Notes: a model not told the origin generated them from the letters alone. 64,000 bases of DNA from Agapanthus africanus (GCA_030015575.1 CM057346.1:116293899-116357898), one strand, 5' to 3'; positions 32,841-45,452 are shown, numbered from the stretch's first letter. Program-made: numbers and translations.

Positions 32841-33584
32841 TTAGACATGACTGGCAAGTTTCATAAGATGTAAATCGAACTGGTTCAAATATCCATCCTT
32901 ATGTAACTTAGCTAGTCGTGTCTCATTGATATGACCTAGTCTACAATGCCACAAGAAGGATTCGTTCATTTCTGAACTTTTCCTCTTGTGTGTGTTTTGT
33001 ACGTTAAGAACTGTATTTTGATTCAGAACGTATAAACCGTTACTTAACGTGCCAAAACCAATCAACACTTGATTTAGGAAAATGTTCATAAAATTATCCT
33101 CCAATACAAAATTATATCCATCTTTATCTAATAAAGAAATTGATATTAAATTGCACAGAATTTCTGGTACGTAATAACAGTCGTTTAGATTCAATATATT
33201 ACCACTAGGTAATACTAGGTGATATTTACCAACTGCTTTGGCTGCAACATTTGCACCATTCTCTACTTCTAGAGAATGATCACCCTTTCCCAGTTCTCTA
33301 CCTAGCCCATGTAACATATTACAAATGTGGGATCCTGATCCGGTATTTAATACCCAGGACATAGAGTGTACTGAGAAACAGTTCTCGGTAACGAACCCAC
33401 CTGAAGAAGACGCATCAATATGCTCATTCATCGTTTGGGTCGCGTGGGAATCCGGATATTCCCCTATTTCCTGCTCAGACTTATAACAATTATAAGGTAG
33501 AGCGGAACCAACGTTCCCTAGCTCAGTATAACAACCGGGTTCGGTCAATACATCCATATTATTATCTTGATTAAGGCGTGTCAT
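32841..33584 (-). pseudogene. Copia B protease and pre-integrase with gag replaced
   Basis: A 247-codon open frame. Residues 57-68 (DASSSGGFVTEN) match DASASGVFVTEN after the zinc knuckle of Copia C, and everything downstream follows the family: protease VLNTGSGSHIC (78-88, catalytic Asp changed to Asn) and pre-integrase LWHCRLGHINETRL (about 210-223). The first 56 residues do not resemble gag: no gag domain, basic linker or CCHC remains, although the start MTRL recalls MTGL of the relatives. Either a large in-frame deletion with drift or a replacement explains this. Confidence 0.82.
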
Positions 33585-33785
33585 GATCGCTACCTAGAGA
33601 GAGAGAGAAGAAAACACTTTAGCGTATTCTCTTGCAAGATTAGATTGGTTATTATTTTATCTAATCACGATGGCTCCCACTGTTTTTATAAAATCTTCAT
33701 TCAAACCCTAAAAGGTAAGACTAGCCGGGATTAATTACACCCTACAAGTTCGCCAATCGTTCAGCCAGGCAGGTATTGGCACTCC

Positions 33786-33880
33786 GAGGGTGTCTCCCCA
33801 TGCTTTCGCATGGAACTAATTAAATAACCTCTTTTCTGCAGGGGCATAACCCCGTTAACACATTTCTTAGACACCTACTT
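33786..33880 (-). other. Branched RNA element before gag, Copia B
   Basis: On the plus strand CCATGC-TTTC-GCATGG (33798-33813) gives a six-pair stem with a GAAA loop on the sense RNA. GGGG-CATAA-CCCC (33841-33853) is the second hairpin. The outer and middle stems are weaker here than in D and E. Compare CCGTGC/GCACGG in Copia C, a compensated pair change. Confidence 0.65.
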
Positions 33881-34029
33881 GATCAGCTAATTGTAAAGTG
33901 CAAAACTCTCGCAGGAGTAACACTTACTCGCAGTGGGTATCAGGATTCAACTATCTCATAGAAGGCATGCAATCTCATTGCAACTTTTTCAACACTTGAA
34001 ATTCCCGATAATGTTTTTGCCCCTAGCAA

Positions 34030-34229
34030 CTTATGACCTTGGCTATGGTCAACAAATTATAAGCGCTAGCCAAGTTCAACCCGTCATTTCCTGATTGAAT
34101 TAAACCCACCCGTACGACTCTTGGCTAAGGTCAACAAAGCCGTACGACTAATCTAATCCAATCGCATCATATGGTTGTGGATAAGCACTAATTAGCTACC
34201 GCACACTACACCTTGGCTATGGTCAACAA
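34030..34229 (-). other. Three-hairpin leader array, Copia B
   Basis: Loop copies CCTTGGCTATGGTCAACAA at 34037-34055 and 34211-34229, with a near copy at 34119-34137. Stems CTTATGA/TTATAAG (34030-34063) and CGTACG/CGTACG (34111-34146) are present. The third stem is lost. Confidence 0.6.
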
Positions 34230-34766
34230 ACACATCATGAATACTAAATAGTCCTTATCTAAAATGACGGAGGACTACGACAGTTTTTAAGAAAACCTTT
34301 TGCGTAATGAACTTGATATCGTTGTAGAATCGAGTGATTTGAAAAGGAGTGGTTTAAGCTCCGCTTTTTAAAATCGAATAGTTTTCAAAACAAACCGAGT
34401 GGGTTGTAGCATTTACTAGCTTTTTCTAAAGTGGTCATTCCCGGTGAAGGGATCTCGGCTCTTTCCTCATCGAATGAAGTGCTGGATATTCATCAAGGAA
34501 TACCACTATGCAAAGCGAGAACTAGAGCTACCTTTTTAAAAATTTGATTCCACAACATCATTAGGTTTATTTCCTTTTCATTAATCTCATTAATGAAGTC
34601 CTATCATTTATGCTTCCTAAGCATCACAGATAAAGAAGCGAAAATACAACGTACGCTTATGCCATCCGCATTCGCCATGGAGTCCCGTCATGCACCGTTA
34701 GGTTACTTAACTAACGACAGAGCAGGGGCAGGGCTAGCACGGATGCAAAACATAAGCAACGTTTAT

Positions 34767-34772
<6 letters not shown>

Positions 34773-34807
<35 letters not shown>
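34773..34807. repeat. (AT)n microsatellite
   Basis: A run of AT dinucleotides in the Copia B leader, where the other leaders have a non-repeated AT-rich stretch. Confidence 0.95.
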
Positions 34808-34812
<5 letters not shown>

Positions 34813-36276
34813 AAGCATTCATCTCACGCAGTTATATGATCTCATCACAGAACATGGCAGTAGAAGTCAACATATGAAATATTGGATATACTAGGAGGTC
34901 CGTGTTTTAAATTAAGCCAGTAAAAAACACGGATTCCACGGTCATTATGAATAGCCAAGCCCACATCTCTCGACCCCTACGAGAGCGGCAAGCAACCCTG
35001 CCAATTCTAGAGTTAGGAGACCCGGTCTCGACTCCTCGAGATGGTCTCCCACTGGACTCTAGAACCCGGTTACTTGTGCTCCCCGTCTTGGGTCTATCCT
35101 AATGCGGAAAAGTAAATAATATATATCAATGGTGACATCATCCTCAACCCAGAAGTGTCCCAATAAAAGAATATTACATACAAATTTTTACATGAATGAA
35201 AATGAAAAACTCTCATCTCACGCAAAACCCCTCGGCTATTCAAACACGACGATCCAATATAACATATCACAACAAAACATAACATCACATGTGATCAACA
35301 TAAGTAAATATGCGTATCCCAATTTTCGTTGACGTAAAGCAACGAAACCGACGATACACCACATATTACACTTACGGTCGTAGAAAAGAAATGAAAACTA
35401 CAATAATTGGAATCCGCAACATTCTTCGAAATCATAAACCCGAAATATCACATACTTTTGATTTCATGCCTAACCGTATAAATTCCTTAGACATCATAAA
35501 CCCGGAATATCACATAATCCGAATTTCATGCCTAACGTTATAAATCCGGCATTTTAGTCTCAAATTGAAAATACTTTTTAATAACCAGTCGGGAAATTCA
35601 ACAATATTCTCGACAAATGATCGATTGCTCGTCGGAAACATTAGTAGACAGCCGCACCCCCATTGCCGTCGACGAAGTGCACTTAAGCCGAACACTGCGG
35701 CCGTGAGCACCCGTACGGATGCTTTTGGCAACGGGTTTCTCCTACAGTCACTTAGTCGGGTCGATGGGGCGTGGCTATCTAGAAGTGTTACCCGGCGAGT
35801 GTTCGCGTACTGTACGGGATTGTGACGGAGTTTTGATCCGAATCAAAACCCCATGTAACCAATCAAAAGAGACTAAATTGCTAGATTTATAAAGTACTAA
35901 CTAGTTTTCACAAAACTAATTATTGTGGATTCCAAATATTATATCTCAAATTACAGATATCTAGACGATGTTAAACATTTCGATCGATTTATCAAACACC
36001 CAAAATTCCCAGAGACCTCAACACTTGAGTCACACTTAAAAATACCCAGAGAGTGTCACAAGTACCTACGGATCAGCACAAGAAAGCACGGTCCCTACCT
36101 CACCAATAGCGCCGTGGAACCGCGACAAAACCCATGGTTTGGCTGCAGTTGCGCGGCCATTTGGTCGAGTTGGGCCTTCATTTTTCTTGGGTATCCATAC
36201 AAAACCCTGCACAATTTTCTGCATATTTTTAATTTGGAAAAATCCAACATTTGGAAAAATTTCCAGAGAGTGGGAA

Positions 36277-37328
36277 TGTCACGACCGGAAAAGTACGGAA
36301 CATGACCGGCACTTAAATTAAGAAACGTCTCGAGGCGTACGTAATCTAAGTAAGCCAAAACCCAGAAATCCAAACCAAGTAAAGCAGTAGAGTGAAGGAA
36401 AAACCAATTTTAAAACAAGAAGTTTAACAACATAAGCCGAAATATGCATTTTTAAAATCTCAAGTCTTTTCTGAAAATTTCGGCAGAGTTTTCTTTGTAA
36501 AAACTGACCCCAAACGGGTACAAACCAGATAAAGCATATGTAATGTATAAAGGCATCCCCAAGCGGGAGCTAGCTCTTCGTCAATCGACGGACAAAACCA
36601 CACAATACAATATAATATACAACGCCAAAAGGCGAGGATCAACTCAGGATAAACATCCAACATCATCAAGAAAACCAGATGAAACCATAATAATACAGCG
36701 CACGACTCTAAGGTCGAAAAAATAAACACTGGTCATCTATCTCTATCAAATATACAAGTCTGATTGATGGAGTTTTACTAGATACAACTGAAATAACAAA
36801 TATATAATGGTGGTCCTGATACAAAAGAACCCACCTACCAAAGCAACCACCGGAAGGAACAGTGTGCCAGCAAGCCGCAACGAAACTTGTACGACAAAAC
36901 ATGCAAAAAACTGTGGCACAACGGGGGTGAGTTGCCAACTCGTGAGTAGAAAACATCTACGAGTAGAAATCGCATGCATGACGCTATCCTAGGTCATATC
37001 AAGTAATATCCTCAAATAAATATCCTGGTCCATCTATATATAAGTGTAATATTACATGCTCATATCAATACCTCAGATAGCAACATATCAGATATATGAT
37101 GTATGAATGCATTATAATTGAAAAAGAATATATCGTGAATGAGACAACTGTTTTCTTTATTTAATAAGATTTCTGTATGTATATAAATCGCGTATCATCA
37201 ACGAAATCGACAGATAAAATAGTGTCCAGCATCGACACAAAACATAAATCTCAGTATCTCAATACCTCAGGCTCCGGCTATCCGGACTTGCCTGTATCAT
37301 CAAATCTCAATATCTCAGTGTCTCAAGT
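36277..37328 (-). repeat. Gypsy F 3' LTR, first part
   Basis: It starts TGTCACGACC inside the Copia B leader and runs to TCTCAAGT, where Copia C begins. It matches 62447-63500 closely. It holds the CTGTGGCACAACGGGGGTGA block (from 36911) and a GTGTC-N7-GACAC hairpin (37222-37238). No gene is seen. Confidence 0.9.
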
Positions 37329-39394
37329 TGAAGGGTTTTCTACAGCACCACTACTAGGGTTTGGTAGCATCACACATGCCATATTTAAAATTTATAGGGT
37401 GCTAGAGAAAATATCCTAAGGATCATAATAGAAAAGCTAGGGTAACAAAACTTTAACTCAAACACAAGTAGTAAAAGCTAGGGTTTGAGAATACAACCTT
37501 TGTAGCTCCCAACGCTAGACTCCTTGGTTCAACTCGAGTTTGCACCGGCTTGCTAGAGATCTTCCTTGTCAACGATGATCCACCCGGGGCTCCTTTTCTC
37601 AAACTCCAAGCTCCTCTTAATCTTTGAAGAAGATAAGGAACAACACTCTAATCTAGTGGGCAATACTAAAGTAGAATGATGGTATGGGTTTGGATCTCAT
37701 ATAAAAACCTTTCCTTTTTGTCAATTTCACTCACTTTGAAAAGGTAGTGAGCTTTTTGAAAGAAGAAGGAGGAGGATGAGAATGCTAGCTCTTTTCTTTT
37801 GATAAAGACGATGAATAAAAATGAGAAGAGATAAGATATATTATACTCTCTCATTATCAACCATGGTAAACAAATATCTCTACATTTAACCTTTGAGTTT
37901 AAATCCAAATGAAAAATTAGATCATGGTTAAAAGTTAGGTGAGGTCAAATAGTCAACAAGAAGTGTGTAGAAACTCTTCACCATGATTTAATCCCATTTG
38001 ATTTTCTCAAAAATAAAAATATATAGATATTTGATTCCATGTGAGTCTTGCATTCCCATCTCCACTATATCAACAACCATGACAAGTATGTATACATGTA
38101 TGTGTGCATACACATCAACATGTGCACATACACTCATTCATGCATGCATGCAAAATAGAAAAGGTTTTAAATGAAAAATCTAATGGTCATTAATTAAACC
38201 AACACTTGATTTAATAACCCGGTCATATCACATACGACCCGACCAAAAGAAAACGCCAGATTATAATGCGGTATCATATACACGAATTTAATCAAGCAGC
38301 TGCGCATATCCCCATATGCACCCCCACATCGTTTCGCCTGAGCCAGGTAACCCTATTGTGGGACTCTAAGACTCGTCAATATGATAGCAGTAGGTGGTGA
38401 TCATATCGCATACCCAGAAACCGTCAGCGGCACCTGCAGTGCATAACGGCTCCTAGGTATTGAACGATCAGAAGAAAAACAAGCAAGCCTGCAAAAACTC
38501 CTGTCGAGCCAACCGGTAACACTTACGTACAGTCCGGTCTCTTCGTCAAATATGTTGCCTACTGAGTCTAGGGATGGTAACGTCGACCCCAATAACTCAA
38601 TAAGTCGTGCCGTTGAATGGTCTATAACAGATCGAGAAACTACTAATAACCCTTATCAGTAAATCTCAACAGCCCTAGCCAGGGACTTACTGATATAGCC
38701 AATCGTGCAAAGCACAGTATCAACTCCCAATACCGGGAGAGACGAAACCCCTTCTATCGCTCATCGTCTTCGTGTGTCTCGGGACTGTACCCAAAAGCCA
38801 CCTGTTTGTACGATTCAATAGAGCCGTGGTAGGGTGGTAATCAAAGTACAGTAGGAGAGCACACAAGACTCTATGACGATCTCGGGTCTACAGACTAACC
38901 TGTACCAGTGTCACCTGAGAAATGCTATCCGACGATAGATATAATACCATATAGGAGTTCTCGGCGAGTCCGTCCAGTGTACCCAGTCACCACTGAGCAC
39001 CCGTATACGATCTCGATGTCAAACATCAATGGATATGGGAACATCCATCGCCCATCATATGGGTCTAGTATCATATACGCTAGTTTACTCTGGTATATCG
39101 ATGCCCCATCTCGATACACCTACGACTAGGGACATTTCAGGATATGCTTATAAACTACAGACATACCACTAGTATGATCTCCATCATAATCACAGTAGTC
39201 AAGCAAATATCCTCAGGGGTTTATCAACATGTGTAAATGAATAAAAGCATGATCAAGTCAACATGTTAGATAAAGAAGAACTAGATATCATACTATCATG
39301 TCGAGCAAGAATGTACACTGAATATATATATATATACATGTATAAACACATCCACTATCATATAATGGCCTCTAGGGCATACATATATCCAACA
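37329..39394 (-). repeat. Copia C 3' LTR (2066 bp)
   Basis: Bounded by TGAAGGGTTTTC and ATATATCCAACA. Compared with the 5' copy it has several substitutions and small indels. It carries CCCTAGCCAGGG (about 38674) in place of the CCCTGGCCAGGG palindrome of its partner, and a TGCGCATAT-cccc-ATATGC inverted repeat (38301-38319). The CT- and GA-rich area near 37740 and the open frames here are noncoding. Confidence 0.92.
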
Positions 39395-39407
39395 ATCTCC
39401 CACTTGC
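39395..39407 (-). other. Copia C polypurine tract
   Basis: ATCTCCCACTTGC, sense GCAAGTGGGAGAT, next to the LTR end at 39394. Confidence 0.88.
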
Positions 39408-39408
39408 A

Positions 39409-39708
39409 CTAAGGCCAGTTATTGGCGTATCGCATACCCAACATCTCAAAAAGTCGCTCATGCTGCGGCTGAGGGAGGGCCTTGGTGAGTGGATCTGCAA
39501 TGTTATTCTTTGTGTCTACTCTCCTAATCTTGATCTCGCGGCGATCTACAATCTCCTGGATCAAATGAAAACGCCTCAGGATGTGTCTGGACCGCTGATG
39601 GGACCTGGGCTCTTTGGCTAACGCCATAGCCCAATTATTATCACAATACAATGGTATTGGATCAATAATGGTTGGAACTACTCCTAGCTTCGAGACGAAC
39701 TTCCTCAT
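39409..39708 (-). pseudogene. Copia C RNase H, C-terminal part
   Basis: An open 99-codon stretch with PLYCDNNWAMALAKEPRSHQ and RSRHILRRFHLIQEIV, the family RNase H end, with G changed to W after CDNN. It stops at the usual place before the polypurine tract. It is out of frame with the RT segment just upstream because of a frameshift near 39705. Confidence 0.9.
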
Positions 39709-41207
39709 CTAGACGGCTTCCTTGGCGGCATCATTCGCAGCAATGTACTCACCTCCATCGTAGAGTCTGCAACGGTATCCTGTTTGGAACTCTTCCAACT
39801 TACCGCCCCTCCATTGAGGGTAAATACAAACCCAGAGATAGACTTGATGTCATCCTTATCACTCTGGAAGCTCGAATCGGTAAAGGCTTCCATTTGGAGA
39901 TCTCCATTACCATACACTAAGAACAATTCTTTAGTCCTTCGCAAGTTCTTAAGAATGTTCACTGCTATCCAGTGATTCTCCCCTAGGTTGGATTGATACC
40001 TACTTACTATACTAAGTGCATAAACTATATCTGGGCGTGTACATAACATCGCACATATTATAGATCCTACTGCCGAAGCATAGGGTATAATGCTCATGCG
40101 AGCTCTCTCTTCATCGATCTTTGGGTAAGAGTCCTTAGAGAGAGTGACTCCATGGCAAGCGGGTAAGGCACCCCGCTTGGAGTCTTCCATACTAGACCTT
40201 TTTAGGATGGTGTTGATGTACCTGGTTTGGGACAATCCCAATAACCTTTTGGATCTATCCCTATAGATCCGAATGCCCAGAATGTATGTGGCATCACCCA
40301 GGTCCTTCATGGAGAACCTTAGTGATAAGAAAGATTTGACCGACTGTAGCATAAGAATATCATTTCCTATCAGAAGAATGTCATCCACGTACAATACGAG
40401 GAATGTGACAGCTCTCCCTACAGCCTTCTTATAAACACAAGGTTCATTTGGATTTTTGATGAAATCAAACTCTTTGATAACATCATCGAAATAGATGTTC
40501 CAAATCCGTGATGCTCGCTTTAATCCATAAATGGATTTAAGCAATCTACATGCTTTCCCGCTGCTCCCACTGTCAATGAAGCCTTCTGGCTGATCCATAT
40601 AAACGCATTCTTCTAAATCTCCATTTAGAAATGCCGTTTTAACGTCCATCTGCCAGATTTCATAGTCGTAGTGAGCAGCGATAACAAGTAGGATCCGAAT
40701 GGATTTAAGCATGGCTACGGGAGAAAAAGTTTCGTCATAGTCCAAACCTGGTCTTTGACGAAAACCCTTCGCCACAAGTCTTGCCTTATAGGTTTCTACC
40801 TGCCCATCTACACCAATCTTTCTTTTAAAGATCCATTTGCACCCTACGGGTTTTACCTCAGGGGGTACAACGTCCAAAGTCCATACTTTGTTGGTGTACA
40901 TAGACTCCATTTCGGATCTCATGGCATCCAGCCACTTCACAGAGTCTCCACTCGTGATAGCTTGCTGAAAGCTGGTAGGATCATCATCCTCCATGATGCA
41001 GTCTTCTCTGTCACCATCAATGAGGAAACCGTAGTACCTCTCCGGTGGGCGAGAAGTCCTACCAGACCTATGGAGTGGCCGAGGTTCCTCAGTTTCTATT
41101 GCAACAGCCGGTTCAACCAAGTCGTCATTTGTAGTTTGTGTTTCTAGAACCTCTTCTAGATCTACCACACTGCCATCTGTATCATTTATAAAAAACTCTT
41201 TTTCCAA
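39705..41207 (-). pseudogene. Copia C reverse transcriptase and RNase H
   Basis: A 500-codon open stretch. The linker before RT has PERYYGFLIDGDREDC (55-70). RT starts near KVWTLDVV (107); motif A is QMDVKTAFLNG (Asp188) and motif C is YVDD (273-276), both intact. RNase H begins near LEAF/TDSSFQSDKDD and carries SKQDTVADSTMEV before a frameshift. It is the best-preserved RT here by catalytic residues. The upstream and downstream breaks mean the copy cannot make a full polyprotein. Confidence 0.93.
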
Positions 41208-41665
41208 AAACGCGGCATATTGAGAAAAATCACTTTTTGTTCCTCCTTGTGGTAGAAAAGATATCCATAAGAATTCTTTGGATATCCCACAAAATTACAC
41301 ATGACTAACCGTGTCTCGAGTTTGTCTGGATTCTGCTTTTTAATATAGGCCGGACAACCCCAAATCTTAATTCATTTAAGAGATGGTCTCTTCCCATGTC
41401 ATATCTCATATGGCGTGGTAGACACAGTTTTGGTTGGGACCCTGTTCAGTAGAAATGCTGCAGTCTCCAATGCATGACCCCAAAATGAGACGGGTAACTC
41501 AGCATCCCTCATCATGGAACGGACCATATCTAATAGGGTCCGATTCCGACGTTCTGACACACCGTTGTGCTGTGGTGTGTAAGGAGGAGTGAGCTGAGAG
41601 AGAATCCCATTCTCTTTTAGGAAGTCTGCAAACTCTGTACTGAGGTACTCCCCACCTCGATCTGA
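41208..41665 (-). pseudogene. Copia C integrase C-terminal half
   Basis: Reading the frame past the stop at 41666 gives SDRGGEYLSTEF, TPPYTPQHNGVSERRNRTLL (catalytic Glu present) and TKTVSTTPYEIWHGKRP. There is a stop in the segment before IKIWGCPAYIKK and further decay toward 41208. It joins the gag-integrase frame to the RT frame. Confidence 0.8.
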
Positions 41666-43330
41666 TCAAAGCATTTTGATGCTCAAGCCGGTTTGTTTTT
41701 CTACTTCGAGTTTATATTCAGTGAATTTCTCAAAAGTTTCGGACTTGTGTTTTAATAAAAATACATGACCGAATCTTGAGAAATCATCAGTGAAAGTAAT
41801 GAAGTAAGAAAAACCGCCTCTAGCCTGTGTAGACATTGGCCCGCATACATCACTATGTATGAGGCCTAAGAGCTCAGTAGCTCTTTCTCCGTGTCCGGGA
41901 AACGGAGTTTTGATCATTTTACCCTTGATACAAGACTGACAAGTCGCATAAGATTTATATTCAAAAGGGTTTAAATATCCATCTTTGTGTAACTTATTTA
42001 GTCTTGTTTCGTTAATATGACTAAGTCTACAGTGCCAAAGAAAAGCTTCATTTATTTCTGAAAGTTTTCTTTTATTAGTGTGTTGTATGCTGAAAACTGT
42101 GTGTTGATTTAGGACGTATATCCCGTTATTAAGTGTACCATACCCAACCAACATTTGATTCAGGTGAATGTTCATAACATTATTCTGCAATACAAAATTA
42201 TATCCTTCATTGTCTAACAAAGAAACAGATATTATATTACAAAGCATACTAGGTATATAATAACATGGGTTCAAAACCAATATACACCCAGATGGCAACC
42301 CCAAGTGATACTCTCCCACTGCAACTGTATGTACATTGGAACCATTTCCAACGCAGAGAGTATAGTCACCTGTCTTCAAAACCTTGCTATTTCTCAGCCC
42401 CTGCATAGAATTGCAAATGTGAGAACCTGAACCGGTATCTAATACCCAGAAAGCAGAGTTTATTGAAAAATAGTTTTCTGTCACAAACACACCTGAAGCG
42501 GAAGCATCCCCATGCTTCTTCTTGAGATCCAAGTACTCCGTACAGTTGCGCTTCCAGTGTCCTATTTTGTGGCAGTGAAAATATTCCCCTTTCCCCGATT
42601 CTCCAGCTTTGGATTTGTCTTTCCCCTTAACCTTTTTGACTCCACCCTTAGGTTGGGTGGGTTTCTTCTTCATCTTTCCCTTGTCCTTAGCCTTTGGACG
42701 AGAGGAGGAAGATGGCCCAACACTCAAAACTGGAGTTTTTATTGATTTCAGCGTGCTCTCTGCACTCCTTAACATATTAAGGAGTTCAGGTAGTTCCTTC
42801 TCCATGTTGTGCATGTTGAAGTTAACTATAAATTGAGCAAAGGTGGAGGGGAGAGACTGCAGAATAATATCCGTATATTGCTCATTGTCCATTGTCCACC
42901 CAAGGTCCTCAAGCTCTTCTATGAGAGCTATCATCTTCAGAACATGGTCTCCTACTAGTGTGCCAGGGGCCATTCGCATTTGAAACAGTTTTCTGGATGC
43001 TTCGTATCGTAATACGCGAGATTGCTCTCCATACAATTCCTTTGTATGGAGGAATATGGCATGGACGTCCATATTCTCGTGCTGCTTTTGATGTGTGTTA
43101 TCCATCGATGCAAGCGCGAGGCATTTGGCCGTGGCACAGTCAGCGTCCCATGTCTTGCGGACTTCGATATCCGCAACTGAGGATTTAGGACCTGGGACGG
43201 GCGGGGCTGGAGCCGTGAGGACATATGATACCTTATCATAAGTCAAGGCAATGTTAAGGTTCCTCAGCCAGTCTTTATAATTGGTCCCATTCAGTTTATT
43301 TTTATCTAGTAGAATCTTGAGTCCTGTCAT
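41666..43330 (-). pseudogene. Copia C gag, protease and integrase N-terminus
   Basis: A 554-codon open frame from MTGLKILLDKN at 43330, the family start. The gag domain covers about residues 1-205, a lysine-rich linker about 206-245. The zinc knuckle reads YFHCHKIGHWKRNC, so the first cysteine is replaced by tyrosine. Protease LDTGSGSHIC is intact, the only intact DTG among the Copias here. Pre-integrase LWHCRLSHINETRL and integrase HSDVCGPMSTQARGG follow. The frame ends at TGA at 41666 where relatives have CGA-type Arg in LRSDRGG, a probable C-to-T change. Confidence 0.92.
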
Positions 43331-43518
43331 TGGTATCTTCCATTAAGAGAGAGAAAAGAATACACTCAGCGAAAGCCCTTGCAAAGATCAGATTGGTTAT
43401 TATCTTATCTAATCGATGTCTCCCACTGCTTTAATCATGTTTTTCTTTCAAACCTTAAAAAGAAAACTAGTCAGGATTAATTACAGTCTACAACTTCGCT
43501 AACCGTTCAGCCAGGCCA

Positions 43519-43610
43519 GTGTCGGTACTTGAGGGAGGTTCCCCGTGCTTTCGCACGGACCTAATTAATATAAACCTCGTCTTCCTAGAGGTGTAGCCCC
43601 GTTAACACCT
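43519..43610 (-). other. Branched RNA element before gag, Copia C
   Basis: CCGTGC-TTTC-GCACGG (43543-43558) is a perfect six-pair stem with a GAAA loop on the sense strand, enclosed by GAGGTT/AACCTC (43535-43540, 43573-43578). The outer stem is GTGTC/AACAC-type (43519, 43604), with a G-U pair on the sense RNA. The second hairpin is GAGG-TGTAG-CCCC. Confidence 0.7.
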
Positions 43611-43772
43611 TTCTAGACACCGAATGAGTTAGCTAATTGTAAACTGCAAAACTCCTGGGAGCAACTATTGCCCACAGTGGGATCGGGATCCAACCATCAT
43701 ATGGAAGGTATGCAATCTCATTGCAAATTTCAACTCTTGAAACTCCCGATGTGGTTTTTACCCCTAGTACCC

Positions 43773-43975
43773 ATGACCTTAACTATGGTCAACAAATCAT
43801 AAGCACTAATCATGTTCTACCCGTCATTTCTTGATTAATTAGACCCACCCATTTGACCCTTAACTATGGTCAACAAAGTCGCATGAATGTCCTAATTAAT
43901 CTGCATCATATGCAGTGTAGGAAGACATCACTTAGCTACCGTACACTACGCCTTAACTATAGTCAACAAACGTAG
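43773..43975 (-). other. Three-hairpin leader array, Copia C
   Basis: Loops CCTTAACTATGGTCAACAA at 43777-43795 and 43858-43876, and CCTTAACTATAGTCAACAA at 43951-43969. The third stem is a perfect CTACG/CGTAG (43946-43975), compared with CTATG/CATAG in D and E, a compensated change. The first two stems have shrunk to three or four pairs. Confidence 0.65.
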
Positions 43976-45147
43976 CACGAATGCTAAGTACTCTACTTCC
44001 TAAAATGACGGAGGGTCGCGGATGGTTTTTAAGAAAACTTTTAACGCTTTGAACTTGATATCGTCGTAGAATCAAATGTTTTCAAAAGGAGTGGCTTAAG
44101 CTCCGCAGTTTTGAAATGTAGCTTTTTCATAAAAAGCCGAGTGGTTTTTAAATCTGATTCTACAACATCTTTTTAGGTTTATTTTCTTTACATTAATCAT
44201 ATTAATGTAGTCCCATCATTTAAGTCCTTAAGCCAATCACAGAAAAGAAACGAAAATACAACGTATGCTTATGCCATCCGTATTCGCCGCAATGTTCCGT
44301 TATGCACCGTTAGGTTACTTAACTAACGGCATACCGGGACGGGACTAGCGCGGGTGTAAAACATAAGCAACGTCTATTATGTATCTCATATATAATATAG
44401 CATTCGTCTCAGATATATTAAGCGATCACATCACAGAATATAGGCAGCAGAAACACAGATATGATAATATAGGATATACTAGGACGTCCGTATTTAGTAT
44501 TTAACCAACAATAGAAAATATGGATTCCATAGTCGTGATGAATAGCCAATCCCACACCCTAGGCCCCTACGAGAGCGGCAAGCGACCCTACCAATTCTAG
44601 AGTTAGGAGACCTGGTCTCGACTCCTCGAGATGGTCTCCCACTGGACTCTAGAACCCGGTCACTTGTGCTCTCCACCTTGGGTCTATCCTAATGCGGAAA
44701 AGTAAATAATATACAACAATGGTGACATCATCCTCAACCCGGAAGTGCCCCAAATAAAAGAATATTACATTACAAATGAATTTTACATGAATGAAAAGTA
44801 AACTCTCATCTCACATAAAAACCCCCCGGGCTATTCGATCACGACAATCCTATACATCACAACACAGCAACACATAACATCTCATGTCATCAACGTAAAC
44901 AAGTATGCGTACCCCAATTGCCGTTGACATATAGCAACGAAACCGGCGATACGCATACTATGCTTACGGTCGCAGAAACAAGTATCACATACTACTAGGC
45001 GATGTTAAACCCTTCGATCGAATTAACGAACACCCATATTCCCCAGCAAGCTCAACACTTGAGCACCGTTAAACAACACCCAAAATCTATGCCACAGTAT
45101 TTAATGGACCAACCGTAGAAGGGCAGACCCAAGCCTCATTTGTGGCG

Positions 45148-45191
45148 CCACTAACTACGATAAACCCTAAGGTTCAGTCGTAGTTTGGTGG
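45148..45191 (-). other. Long leader hairpin, Copia C
   Basis: CCAC/GTGG, AACTACGA/TCGTAGTT and AACC/GGTT stack around a CTAA loop, with small internal loops. Sixteen pairs are predicted within 44 bases. A related but weaker arrangement may exist in Copia B near 36112-36160. Confidence 0.65.
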
Positions 45192-45452
45192 TCACATCTC
45201 GAGTTAGGGTTACTTTCTTCTAGAGGGTCCATAGGAATACCTGCATTAGTTATCAAGTACGTTCAACCTGGAAAATACTAGTGTTTGATAATTCGATCGA
45301 CCTGTTTAACGTCGCCAAAGTTACCAATACGATGCTATAAAAATATGAATACGAACTATTCCGCAAATTGCCCAATACCAAACTTACATCTCATGCAATT
45401 CTGGACAATATAAACAATACCAGAAACCCCAGAATAAAATGTACAGAGCACT

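Larger units (their letters stand above)
32615..36276 (-). mobile_element. Copia element B, visible part
   Basis: The oldest layer in the window. It is a minus-strand Copia cut on the left by Gypsy G (in integrase) and on the right by Gypsy F (in the leader). Its remaining pol and both LTRs lie outside the window. Visible are an integrase fragment, protease with pre-integrase, and most of the leader with the same structures as the other Copias. Gag is almost absent. Confidence 0.85.
33585..36276 (-). other. Copia B 5' leader, partial
   Basis: It holds the GAGAGAGAGAGAAG stretch next to the gag start, the branched element, the three-hairpin array, one copy of the TCCCGGTGAAGGGATCTCGG block, an (AT)n run (34773-34807) and the GTTAGGTTACTTAACTAAC block (about 34697). 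Beyond 35100 it is lower in similarity to the other leaders. The primer-binding site is not visible because Gypsy F is inserted at 36277. Confidence 0.78.
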
